Positions 7,345 to 15,534 of a stretch of 21,094 nt of DNA are shown here, in pieces. The position numbers were made by a program, and so were the translations under genes. How positions within the stretch are numbered: the first letter of the stretch is position 1; every line of letters begins with the position of its first letter. The DNA is from Desulfobacteraceae bacterium (lineage in GTDB: Bacteria > Desulfobacterota > Desulfobacteria > Desulfobacterales > Desulfobacteraceae), in assembly GCA_003354055.1 (NCBI GenBank), contig PIVQ01000051.1, positions 1 to 21,094 of the forward strand, in the 5' to 3' direction. The notes beneath the pieces are model-generated. The model worked only from the letters and a program-made list of their open reading frames with translations. It did not search any database and had not been told where the DNA came from.

Positions 7345-7626
7345 ACAACAACCGCTAATGATTAGGCGCAAAAAAGGAGGAGGCAAAGCGTGTGTTTGCG
7401 CAGAAAAGTTCAAAGCAGCAGCAAAACTTTTTTTATGTTTCACTACCCAATCACTTACAGTGATTGCCAAGACTATATTCTATTTCAACAGATGCGGTTA
7501 AGGCAATCACCAAAGGCCAAATGACCAAAATTGATCCATGTAAAGAGGATGACATGACAATTTATCATCACAGTTTTACGGAACTTAATTTACGTCATTT
7601 GGCACAATACAATTAGGAGGAGAAAA
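7345..7626 (+). promoter_or_regulatory. Long structured leader of the symporter operon
   Basis: The 5' untranslated region is about 280 bases. GCGCAAA (7366-7372) pairs with TTTGCGC (7395-7401) around an AGGAGGAGG sequence. CAATCAC-TTACA-GTGATTG (7448-7466) is a perfect dyad, and GTGATTGCC (7460-7468) can alternatively pair with GGCAATCAC (7502-7510). These mutually exclusive pairings would suit an attenuator, or the dyad may be an operator. Two small frames overlap the region (7390-7524 and 7521-7616) and are discussed as candidates. Confidence 0.45.
7390..7524 (+). CDS. Candidate 44-residue leader ORF (unproven)
   Basis: A GTG start at 7390 follows a strong AGGAGGAGG ribosome binding site at 6-base spacing. 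The frame encodes 44 residues with many Ser, Gln and Lys and no recognisable domain. Its TGA stop (7522-7524) overlaps the ATG (7521) of a second 31-residue frame ending at 7616, an ATGA arrangement typical of translational coupling. The second frame ends ten bases before the DUF4212 start. The ribosome binding site lies in a hairpin loop. Both may be chance frames; the spacing and coupling are the only support. Confidence 0.22.
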   Translation: MCLRRKVQSSSKTFFMFHYPITYSDCQDYILFQQMRLRQSPKAK

Positions 7627-7875
7627 GTGAAAGATCTGAATCTGTATTGGAAAAAGAATCTTAAAATCATGGCCGGACTATTGTCCATTTGGTTCTTTGT
7701 TTCTTTTTTTTGCGGTATCATTATTGTGGATGTTTTGAACAAAATCATGATTGGAGGTTTCCCTCTTGGTTTCTGGTTTGCTCAACAAGGAGCAATGTTT
7801 ACCTTTGTAATCCTGATCTTCGTCTATTGCCACTTGATGGAAAAACTGGATATAGAGTTTGATGTAAACGAATAA
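7627..7875 (+). CDS. DUF4212 small subunit of a sodium/substrate symporter
   Basis: This 82-residue protein starts at GTG, six bases after an AGGAGG site. It has two predicted transmembrane helices (about 13-37 and 44-71) with short charged ends, and matches the DUF4212 small-subunit family (NLYWKKNLK near the start, PLGFWFAQQGA in the second helix). Members are encoded directly before VC_2705-type sodium:solute symporters and are thought to be their accessory subunits, as with other two-part SSS transporters. Here the large subunit begins 84 bases downstream. Transcription from the sigma-54 promoter at 7319 is expected. Confidence 0.9.
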   Translation: MKDLNLYWKKNLKIMAGLLSIWFFVSFFCGIIIVDVLNKIMIGGFPLGFWFAQQGAMFTFVILIFVYCHLMEKLDIEFDVNE

Positions 7876-7959
7876 TTATAACATTTAATTAATTCTTTAT
7901 ATTCACAATTTTATTATTATTTCAATGATTTAAGCAATAAACCAAAGAGGAGCAGAATA

Positions 7960-9747
7960 ATGAGTGGAACTTTATTATGGACAGGGATATGGGTCACCCT
8001 TTCTTTCGGCCTTTATATCTATATAGCCGTACGATCACGTGTATCTGATGCGGAAAGTTTTTATATTGCAGGCAAAGGCGTACATCCTGTTGCCAACGGT
8101 ATGGCAACTGCGGCGGACTGGATGAGTGCGGTATCTTTTAGCGGCCTGGCCGGAGTTATTTCCTTCACAGGATACTGGGGTGGATCCTTATTAATGGGCT
8201 GGACCGGCGGCTATGTGCTTTTGGCACTGCTTTTAGCACCTTATCTTCGTAAATTCGGAAAATTTACAGTGCCTGATTTTATTGGTGACCGCTATTATTC
8301 CGACACTGCCCGCATTGTCGCAGCAGTCTGCACAATCTTTGTTTCCTTTACCTATATTTGCGGCCAGATGCGCGGTGTCGGCATCGTATTCAGCCGTTTT
8401 TTATATGTAGACATTACTTTAGGTGTAGGGATCGGCATACTCATTGTTTTCTTCTACGCAGGCATGGGTGGAATGAAAGGCATTACAAATACCCAGGTAG
8501 CCCAGTACTGTGTATTGATCTCAGCCTATTTGGTTCCGGCCATCGGTATTTCCATGATCGTTACCGGCAACCCGATCCCCCAGCTGGGTTTTGGAAGTAC
8601 AATTATCCAGGAAGGCATTTATCAAGGTCAATATGTACTCCAGGCTCTGGACAATATTGCACTGGATCTGGGCATAAAAGAATATACTGCAACCTTTGGC
8701 ACTGGAACAAGCACAATGCCCAACATTCTGCTGATCACTGCCTGCATGATGGCAGGTACAGCAGGACTTCCCCATGTAATTACCCGATTTTTTACCACTC
8801 CTACTGTAAAGGATGCCAGAAAGAGCGCTGGATGGGCCTTACTCTTTATTGCCCTTCTTTACACCACCTGCCCGGCTGTTGCAGCATTTGCCAGATTTAA
8901 CCTGATCAATACCCTCAACAATAAAGCCTTTGCAGAGGCTCCGGCATGGGTCGATAATTGGACAGGCCCCGGACTTCTCGTCTGGGTGGATAAAAATGAT
9001 GACGGTCTTATCCAATACAGGAACGGAAAAGTATTTGTCGGCAGCCCTGTGTTAAAATCGAAAACCGAGTTAGGCAAACACGGCGAACGTCTGGTAACCA
9101 ACAAACTGACCGACAGCCCCAATGAACTTTATGTGGATCGTGATATCATGGTCCTTGCCAATCCGGAGATCGGTGGACTGCCATCCTGGGTTATCGGCCT
9201 TGTTGCGGCAGGTGGCCTTGCTGCAGCCTTATCAACAGCAGCAGGCCTTCTTTTGTCGATTGGTTCTGCCGTCAGTCATGATTTGTATTATAAACTTGTC
9301 AACAAAGAAGCGACAGATAGACAACGACTGACAGTCGCCCGAATCACTATCGGGGTTGCAGTTCTCTGCGGTGGATATTTTGGCGTACACCCACCGGGAT
9401 TTGTAACACAGGTGGTGGCCTGGGCATTTGGCATGGCTGCTGCAACGTTCTTCCCTGCCATCATTCTGGGCATATTCACCAAATCCACCACTAAGGAAGG
9501 TGCCATTGCCGGTATGATCTGCGGTATGACCTTTACAGCCACATATATCCTTAATCTCACCTATTTTGGTGGAACCGCCTGGTTCTTTGGCGTGACGACT
9601 TGGGGTATCGGTACAATAGGCCTAATGATTAACTTCATTGTTGCTATTATCGTCAGCAGGTTCACGGAAGCACCACCAATAGAAATTCAAGAGATGGTAG
9701 AACAAGTTAGAATTCCAAGAGGAGCAGGTGTGGCAACACATGTCTAA
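7960..9747 (+). CDS. VC_2705-family sodium:solute symporter (probable acetate or small carboxylate uptake)
   Basis: This 595-residue integral membrane protein is a full-length member of the SSS family related to the acetate permease ActP. Early helices include the AADWMSAVSFSGLAG region (51-65), near the sodium and substrate site of this fold. The SSS signature GLAAALSTAAGLLLSIGSAVSHD spans 419-441. A hydrophilic insertion at about 325-400 is characteristic of the VC_2705 subgroup and contains an EF-hand-like loop, D344-x-N346-x-D348-G-x-I351. A GAGGAG site precedes the ATG. Pairing with DUF4212 and proximity to a DUF294 gene are usual for this subgroup. The substrate is not provable from sequence; short carboxylates are the best guess. 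Confidence 0.93.
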   Translation: MSGTLLWTGIWVTLSFGLYIYIAVRSRVSDAESFYIAGKGVHPVANGMATAADWMSAVSFSGLAGVISFTGYWGGSLLMGWTGGYVLLALLLAPYLRKFGKFTVPDFIGDRYYSDTARIVAAVCTIFVSFTYICGQMRGVGIVFSRFLYVDITLGVGIGILIVFFYAGMGGMKGITNTQVAQYCVLISAYLVPAIGISMIVTGNPIPQLGFGSTIIQEGIYQGQYVLQALDNIALDLGIKEYTATFGTGTSTMPNILLITACMMAGTAGLPHVITRFFTTPTVKDARKSAGWALLFIALLYTTCPAVAAFARFNLINTLNNKAFAEAPAWVDNWTGPGLLVWVDKNDDGLIQYRNGKVFVGSPVLKSKTELGKHGERLVTNKLTDSPNELYVDRDIMVLANPEIGGLPSWVIGLVAAGGLAAALSTAAGLLLSIGSAVSHDLYYKLVNKEATDRQRLTVARITIGVAVLCGGYFGVHPPGFVTQVVAWAFGMAAATFFPAIILGIFTKSTTKEGAIAGMICGMTFTATYILNLTYFGGTAWFFGVTTWGIGTIGLMINFIVAIIVSRFTEAPPIEIQEMVEQVRIPRGAGVATHV

Positions 9748-9805
9748 TCCTGGACAATAGTATACTTGGTTTTATTTATAAATGATTTATAGATAAAACT
9801 GTTAA

Positions 9806-9840
9806 TCCGGGGGCGCACACTCGACCTGTGCTCCCCCGGA
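9806..9840. terminator. Strong GC hairpin after the symporter gene
   Basis: TCCGGGGG-c-GCACA pairs with TGTGC-t-CCCCCGGA around a 7-base loop, 13 pairs with one mismatch. No T-run follows; a smaller CCGA / TCGG hairpin (9841-9855) comes next. It probably stabilises the symporter mRNA 3' end or reduces read-through into the next gene. Confidence 0.55.
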
Positions 9841-9871
9841 CCGACTTAGGATCGGCTCAAAAATTAGTCAA

Positions 9872-9901
9872 GTGTTTCATATAAAAATGAAAAAGAAACA
9901 C
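9872..9901. other. AT-rich hairpin in the 9748-10015 gap
   Basis: GTGTTTC (9872-9878) pairs with GAAACAC (9895-9901), and the interior TTCAT / ATGAA can extend it. It is one of a row of hairpins between the symporter and the 173-residue protein. Confidence 0.35.
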
Positions 9902-9914
9902 GTTGCGTTCACAT

Positions 9915-9959
9915 TCTGTTTGCAAAATGTCCAGTCCCTTTGGGACTTTTGCAAACAGA
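9915..9959. terminator. Long two-part hairpin before the 10016 gene
   Basis: TCTGTTTGCAAAA (9915-9927) pairs with TTTTGCAAACAGA (9947-9959), and inside AGTCCC-TTT-GGGACT (9933-9947) forms a second stem. A TGTCC bulge separates them, and the two stems compete for one T. This is a strong RNA fold 56 bases before the next start codon and may act as terminator, processing site or attenuator. Confidence 0.5.
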
Positions 9960-10015
9960 TTATGTAAAGTTATTTTTTAACGAATCCTTAACGTCAAAAT
10001 TCAAGTGGAGGCCAG

Positions 10016-10537
10016 ATGAAACACACAACTCATTCAAATGTATTTCACAACACAATGCTAAAGGGTGGCTTTGCCGCTGCTGTTAGCGGTCTGGTGGCCA
10101 TTGTGGCGGCCTTTACTGCGCCACTGCCTTTATTAAATCAATATACCGGCATGGGTACCATGGGCATGGCTGCACTGGGAGTCATCTTTTTCTATGCTGC
10201 CTTTCTTTTTTCCAAAGGGCGCTGGTGGGCAGGGCTTCCATCTCTTTTCTTCACTGGTGCAATGACATGGATATTTGCTGGAAAAGCTGTCCGGTTGTTG
10301 ATGCTCTACTATGAGCACAATCCTGCCATTACATTCAGTGATATCATCGCACCCCTTCCCTTCATCTCATTGCAACTGGTCATAGTGTTCATCACATTGA
10401 GTCTCGGCGTTGTTATTTTCAAGGCTATAAAGCTTAGCCGCTCCCTATCACCGCAACCTGTCAACAAATCTTTATGGGGTTCCATGGCACTATGGATAGT
10501 AATTATTGCACTGGATTGTTTAAAAAAGCTTCCATAA
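10016..10537 (+). CDS. Hypothetical membrane protein of the symporter locus
   Basis: This 173-residue protein is predicted to be all-helical, with about five transmembrane segments (roughly 17-40, 48-66, 72-95, 107-136 and 151-168). A KGRWWAGLPSLFF segment lies between the second and third. A GGAGG site sits four bases before the ATG. I do not recognise the family and see no catalytic motif. It follows the symporter on the same strand after a 268-base gap full of hairpins, so it may share the sigma-54 transcript at reduced level. A role in transport or in sensing at the same membrane is possible but is only inferred from position. Confidence 0.75.
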   Translation: MKHTTHSNVFHNTMLKGGFAAAVSGLVAIVAAFTAPLPLLNQYTGMGTMGMAALGVIFFYAAFLFSKGRWWAGLPSLFFTGAMTWIFAGKAVRLLMLYYEHNPAITFSDIIAPLPFISLQLVIVFITLSLGVVIFKAIKLSRSLSPQPVNKSLWGSMALWIVIIALDCLKKLP

Positions 10538-10585
10538 AAAAATAATCATTTATCCCAAGTCCAAAAGAAGAGATGTAAATTTATA

Positions 10586-10631
10586 GCGATTGCCACAAAT
10601 AGTTTCCGATTAAATATCAACGAGCAATCGC
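10586..10631. repeat. Inverted GCGATTGC / GCAATCGC pair
   Basis: GCGATTGC (10586-10593) faces GCAATCGC (10624-10631), separated by 30 bases. The GATTGCC core recalls the GTGATTGCC / GGCAATCAC pair at 7460-7510 on the other side of the symporter operon. The function is unknown. Confidence 0.4.
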
Positions 10632-10695
10632 CAGGAACTAATGACTCTAAAATCAACTCTTATAAATAAAATAGCAAAATAATTTTTAATCATGA

Positions 10696-10824
10696 TCAAA
10701 AAATCAAAATAAGACGAGTCCAAGGATAAAACATATCAAGTAGCTCTTCTAAAGTTTCAAGAATATCAATTTCATCATCAACGATAAGTATTTTTTTCAC
10801 TATTTCATTGTTAGTGCTATTCAT
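10696..10824 (-). pseudogene. Response regulator truncated within its receiver domain
   Basis: A 42-residue frame starts 8 bases after the stop of the DUF294 gene on the same strand. Residues 10-31 read KKILIVDDEIDILETLEELLDM, a canonical first beta-strand with the acidic D16/D17 pair and first helix of a receiver domain. After about residue 31 the similarity stops, and the frame ends in unrelated AT-rich sequence at a TGA. The phosphoacceptor Asp and the rest of the protein are missing in all frames downstream. It was probably the last gene of a DUF294-regulator operon and was cut by a deletion near 10730. Confidence 0.8.
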
Positions 10825-10832
10825 CTATTTTT

Positions 10833-12734
10833 TTACACCGCTATCCCTATAAACTCAACCCTGGCTTTTTGCTGAAAATTTCCAATTCGTTTAAAAATTT
10901 CTTTTAGCATTGTTTGATCTATGCGTGATAAATTTTTGGGGTTTATATAATTATCAGGAGGTTCATCTTCATCCACGATAGCAGTCACCTGTTTCACAAG
11001 CCTTAAATTCATAAGATAGTTATATGATTGTGTGATGTCATTATATTCTTCTGTTGATAAAATGTGCTTAGTATAAAGCCTAAACAGCCTATATAAAGTG
11101 TTTGTCTCTTTTATGCCATGCTTTAAAGCAAATATTCTTGAACAGTCAGTTATGGGAAGCATTGCTTTTTTGAGATCAAAAGAATCTTTATGCTCCCCTT
11201 TTGATTCAACAACAAAATTTCTAAAAAACCCAATGGGTGGTTTAAAACGAAGAGCATTTGTAGTTAAATGTCTTAGAAATCCTGCCCATCCGTCTAGTGA
11301 TTTATAAAGATAGGAACTAAGCTCATCAGTTAACTCTATGTCTCCCCATACACCCTTAAAATCAAAAAAGATACTCGAATTGAGCAGGTCTTCAGGATTT
11401 GCTGTATGAATCCATTTAAAAAAGTACTTTTTCCATACTGAAAGAGGTTGGCACCACTTTGGGTTCATTGCCATGATCTTTCCTTCACAAAAGTCAAAGC
11501 CTGCTTTATCAAGCATTGTGCATATAAGATTGGCTAATGCATTAAAGTAGGGTTGAGCTGTTTTTTGTAAAAACTTCTCATCAATATCTTCAAAAACAAT
11601 TGCATTATCCTGATCAGTCTTCAATGTCTGCTCTTCTCTTCCCTCACTTCCCATAATCATAAATGCAAATTTACATGGTGGCTCACCAATCTCATCAATT
11701 GCAAACCTGATAATTTTATCTAAAATAGCATCAGAAAAGGCTGTTATTAGTTTTGTTAAGTTTTCAGTATTAACACCATTTTTAATTGAATCCAGCAACA
11801 TCTCCGGAAGCCGGCCATGAATATTTTCGAGCTGATCAAACTTTGATGCAGATTTGATCTCTTTTATTATTAAGTAAGGAGACTTTCCTTGAGCATCCAT
11901 GAGGTCATTGTCCGTGAGAACGCCTGTTATTTTACCAGATCTATTACGAACAGGAAGATGATTCAGAGTTTTTTTCATCAATATCAAATATGCTTCAAAA
12001 ACTTGATCTTCTGCATTTACAGTTATCAGTGATGTTGACATAATTTCAGATATGGGACGCTCGATATCATACCCTTTTGCTACAACTCTTTCTCTTAAAT
12101 CACTATCTGTCATAATACCGGTGATTTCATTATTTTTATCTTTAATAAAAACAGAGCTTATTTTATGCTTTGTCATTTTTTGGGCTGCTTGCTTAATACT
12201 GCTTTCATAGGAACAAGAAACCAAGTTTGGTTTGAACATTGCTGAAACAGGTTGATTGAAAAAAGATGGGGAATACTCTTGGTCTTTTGTTTGCCTCGCT
12301 ATAATGTCAGCATAGGACTTGTTCTGCATCCATTTTGCAAAGGTATTTGTAAAAAACTCTTTGAAATGATCAAATTTTGAACATACTTCAAGAAATTTTT
12401 CTGCTGGCAAAGTATACAGGACTGAATCCTCTGCAACCTTAATAGTGACCACCGAAATAGATTTGTTGACAAGAATGGACATACCGCCATAAACATCACC
12501 CTCGCCAAGCATACCGCTTAGTTTTTTTCCTTTGGTATCTTCATAAAAACGTTGTAGAGAACCCTTTATGATTACATATAAATTTTCAATCTTTGATTCA
12601 TCTTGAGTAAAAAGGACTGTGCCTTTTTTATGATTTTCAATTGAAAAATGCTTAAACAATTCTTCAGAAGTTTTTTCTGGAAGAAAAGAAAACGGAATTG
12701 TTTTTGATAGATCTTCTAACCCAGATTGTCTCAT
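10833..12734 (-). CDS. cNMP-binding, CBS-pair and DUF294 nucleotidyltransferase-like protein
   Basis: This 633-residue soluble signalling protein has a cyclic-nucleotide-binding fold (about 15-140), two CBS domains (about 160-280, repeating the T-D-x-D-L element at 209-213 and 274-278), and a DUF294 nucleotidyltransferase-like domain. That domain carries the GS-x10-D-x-D pattern (G362, S363, D374, D376) and is followed by the DUF294 C-terminal domain (about 475-625). Such proteins often neighbour VC_2705-type symporters and are thought to adjust uptake in response to nucleotides, by analogy with GlnD-like enzymes; the target is unproven. The gene is noticeably more AT-rich than the Trk and kinase genes. 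A truncated receiver gene follows 8 bases after its stop, suggesting they once formed an operon. Confidence 0.92.
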   Translation of the reverse strand: MRQSGLEDLSKTIPFSFLPEKTSEELFKHFSIENHKKGTVLFTQDESKIENLYVIIKGSLQRFYEDTKGKKLSGMLGEGDVYGGMSILVNKSISVVTIKVAEDSVLYTLPAEKFLEVCSKFDHFKEFFTNTFAKWMQNKSYADIIARQTKDQEYSPSFFNQPVSAMFKPNLVSCSYESSIKQAAQKMTKHKISSVFIKDKNNEITGIMTDSDLRERVVAKGYDIERPISEIMSTSLITVNAEDQVFEAYLILMKKTLNHLPVRNRSGKITGVLTDNDLMDAQGKSPYLIIKEIKSASKFDQLENIHGRLPEMLLDSIKNGVNTENLTKLITAFSDAILDKIIRFAIDEIGEPPCKFAFMIMGSEGREEQTLKTDQDNAIVFEDIDEKFLQKTAQPYFNALANLICTMLDKAGFDFCEGKIMAMNPKWCQPLSVWKKYFFKWIHTANPEDLLNSSIFFDFKGVWGDIELTDELSSYLYKSLDGWAGFLRHLTTNALRFKPPIGFFRNFVVESKGEHKDSFDLKKAMLPITDCSRIFALKHGIKETNTLYRLFRLYTKHILSTEEYNDITQSYNYLMNLRLVKQVTAIVDEDEPPDNYINPKNLSRIDQTMLKEIFKRIGNFQQKARVEFIGIAV

Positions 12735-12995
12735 ATACTGCTCTCTTCAATATTAACTATTACTTCATGCATAATATGATTTTACAATGGTTCAAATGTT
12801 TTTTTATGTTATCAAATTGATTTAAAATATACTACAAAAAAAGCCTTTGACAGGGTTGGGTGAAAAGCTGTTCAGGGGAAAAATAGACGGACAGTTGTAA
12901 TGAATAAAAAGAATGTGATTTTTGTTAAAATTGATCGGAAACGGCTGACTTTGAGTATAGGAAACCTGTAATCCCTCAACTCAATTTCAAAAATA
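12735..12995. other. AT-rich gap between DUF294 gene and IS91 relic
   Basis: No gene is seen. It holds the upstream region of the DUF294 gene, where only weak promoter-like boxes (TTGAAC near 12795 on the minus strand) are visible, and unassigned sequence next to the transposase relic. Confidence 0.35.
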
Positions 12996-14165
12996 TCAGT
13001 TCCAAAAGGTATAAACAGGTTCTATCTCAGGCGGATCATGGTTGCGGATATCCCAAAGGTTTAGATGCTTTAACCTGAAGGTCACACGTAATATCTTATC
13101 TATTATTTCAAAATCATCAATAAAGGTGCTACTTGTACACCTATAGAGATGATTTTCATTTGACCCTGGCATTTTGGGCAGACAAGAGGATCGACCTCAT
13201 AGATTTTTTGAATTAACCGAGCCCAATTCTGCCTTGCTTCACTGGAAGACCTATCATTTGGCATGATTGTCGAAATTGTATCATCAGCATCTGCCTTCTT
13301 TCTCATACCCCTGGATTTGTTCGAAAAATAGCCATAATATCTCACTGTATGCTCATACCTACCTGGAATATGTGTTACCAGCCTGGCGAGCCAGTCCAAA
13401 GCAGTAAACACTTTTCGGGTTTTTCTATCTTTGGATGTATAAATAACTTTGGCAACACCATCATCAGATTTTTTTGCCGGGACATACCCTAAAGGGCAGA
13501 AACTAAACCATTCTTTCCTGGGAAAAACAGGCACGAATGATATATCTTGCCAGATTGCCAAGTCCGGCTTTATCATCAGGTTCAATTCTGTCACCAATAT
13601 ACACGTTAAAACCTGAATGATGCCATGAAAGCATGTTCTCAAGTTTCTGCCCTTCAGGGTATAATAGTATCATTTATCTTTCCCTCTTTCTTGAGCATTT
13701 TTAGCACCTTATACTGAAATGCCTCTCCCAGGTCTTCAAGCATAAATACTGATGCAGTCTGAAAGCTGCCATCTTTCAGGAAAGATCCATCTGAAACTAT
13801 GGCGTGGAGATGAGGATTGAAGTTGAGAAAGTCCCCATAACCATAAAAGTCACACGTAGGTCTGCACAGCAATACTGGCGCCGGGAACAGCATCATCATA
13901 TGGCACAGTGGATTTAAGGTAAATCGTGATAACATTCCATGCACATATAGAGAGTTTTGCCAGCAATTTGCGATCATAAAGAAAATAAATCCGCAATCTT
14001 TTGGGGATACTGAAAACCCAGTTTCTGACCTTTAGGGTATACTTGCTCCAACTCTTCAAAATGGTTTTGTGCGAAGCTCGATTAACAATGAAACCCTTGG
14101 CTTTTTGGCCTGGAGAGAGAATCGTGAGATGACGGATACAACCGGTTCTCAACATTCGATTATCT
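12996..14165 (-). pseudogene. IS91-family transposase relic with many frameshifts
   Basis: Pieces of one IS91-type (Y1/Y2 HUH) transposase are recognisable in successive frames on the minus strand. From the N-terminal side: NHFEELEQVYP (near 14060), then WVFSIPKRLRIYFLYDRK to AVPGASIAVQT (about 13860-14010), then GDFLNFNPHLHAIVSDG with the His-Leu-His metal motif (about 13800-13840). Next come LENMLSWHHSGFNVYIGD and LARYIIRACFSQERM around the presumed catalytic Tyr (about 13510-13640), then KVFTALDWLARLV to CPKCQGQMKII (about 13140-13440), and a final frame ending VYTFWN at 12996. The N-terminal zinc-finger part is mostly deleted. At least five frame changes make it inactive. It adjoins the broken end of the symporter at 14168. 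Confidence 0.88.
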
Positions 14166-14167
14166 GA

Positions 14168-15500
14168 TCAATAATGCAGGAGGAGTATATGAGTGGCACC
14201 ACTTGGGTTTACATCTTGTTGGGCTTCTACGTCTGCACCGGCGGCTTAAAGGCCAGTACCTGGGTGGGGGTGATCCAGTTTATCCTCCTGGTGGGCGGCA
14301 TCATCATCCTCGGTGTTTATGTTTTGAACAGTATGGGCGGCTGGTCCGGTTTTGCGAGTCAATTGTCCCTGATCGATAAAAACCTGATGGAAGTGCCCAA
14401 GATAATGGACGTCTCCTTGAAGGGCAACGGGTGGACAGCCTTCTATATTTTAACCTATATGTTCGCCCTCATGGGGATCCAGTCCTCTCCGGCCTTTACC
14501 ATGTGGACATTCGGCCTCAAGAACCCCAAACCCCTGGCATGGCAGCAGGCGTTCATGTCCTGTTTTGTTGTGGGATTCTCCCTTTTCTTTTTCGCCACCT
14601 TCCAGGGTATGGGCGCAAAAATCCTCCAGATCACGGGTGTGGAACCTTTTGTGGGCATGGTCAGCGACAAGGTGGTGGTTCCCCTTCTCATGCAGGCCTA
14701 TCTGCCGCCGTTCATGCTGGGCCTGGTGTTTGTAGGCGCCATTGCCGCCATTCACTCCACCGCGGCTCCTTATATCGGCACCGGCGGTTCCATTCTCCTG
14801 AGGGATGTGTACTGGCGGTACATTAAAAAGCAGAAAGCATCTGATGCGGAACAGATCTGGGTCAACCGGCTCCTGGCCACCCTGCTGATCATCGCCGCTC
14901 TGGCCGTGGGACTCAACTCCACTTCCGCCCTGGTTATCCTGGGCGCCCTGGCCACCTGTTTCGGCTTTATCATGTACATCCTGCTGGCCGGTGCTCTGGG
15001 GGTTCAGGTTCCCTGCCATCGGCGCGGTACTGGGCATGATCGCGGCCATGATCACTATCTTTGTCACCTATAAAATCATCCCCAAGCCCCTGTCAATGCA
15101 TCCGGCGTTCTGGGGCGTGGCCATCGGATTTGCCGTTGCCTATCTGTGCAGGGGCATCGGGATAAAAGATGATGCGGAAACGGTGGAGCGGCAGAAGGAA
15201 GTCCGGGAATGGCTGAACAGCGTGGATGCGCCCAGCGAAAGCGGCAAAAAATGGCGCAAGGCCATGAAAGTTGCCGTACCGGTCTGGTACTTTTTCGCCA
15301 TCGGTCCCGCCTGTATCATGGCCAACGACGCCTTCAGTTTCGGCAGCTTCCCGGCCATCTGGTCATGGCAGATCGCCTGGTGGATCGTGGGTATCATCAT
15401 GATGTGGGCCCTCTGCTTTAAGGCGGAGATGGCCACCACCAACGAAACCCAGATCCAACGGGCAGATACCGAAACCATGATCGTTGTAAAAGAGAGCTGA
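14168..15500 (+). pseudogene. Second sodium:solute symporter, 5'-truncated and frameshifted
   Basis: An SSS-family transporter is readable from about 14174, but the first helices (roughly 150 residues compared with intact relatives) are missing where the IS91 relic begins. The signature AAIHSTAAPYIGTGGSILL lies at residues 191-209 of the fragment. At 14998-15002 a run of five G shifts the frame; with four G the protein continues from ALG into FRFPAIGAVLGM and runs to the stop at 15498-15500. An AGGAGG six bases before an internal ATG (14189) could allow translation of the first part, yet the product would lack essential helices. It is not a close copy of the intact symporter at 7960 and lacks that protein's hydrophilic insertion. 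Confidence 0.88.
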
Positions 15501-15534
15501 TGGACGAACCAAACCGATAAAGGAGAATAGATTT

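Noticed and set aside
7590..7612. Second TGGCAC sigma-54-like site just before DUF4212
   Set aside because: TGGCACAATACAATTAG lacks the essential GC at -12 and overlaps the ribosome binding site region.
14450..15067. 205-residue minus-strand frame inside the second symporter
   Set aside because: It is antisense to clear SSS coding sequence and has the Gly/His/Gln-rich look of a shadow frame.
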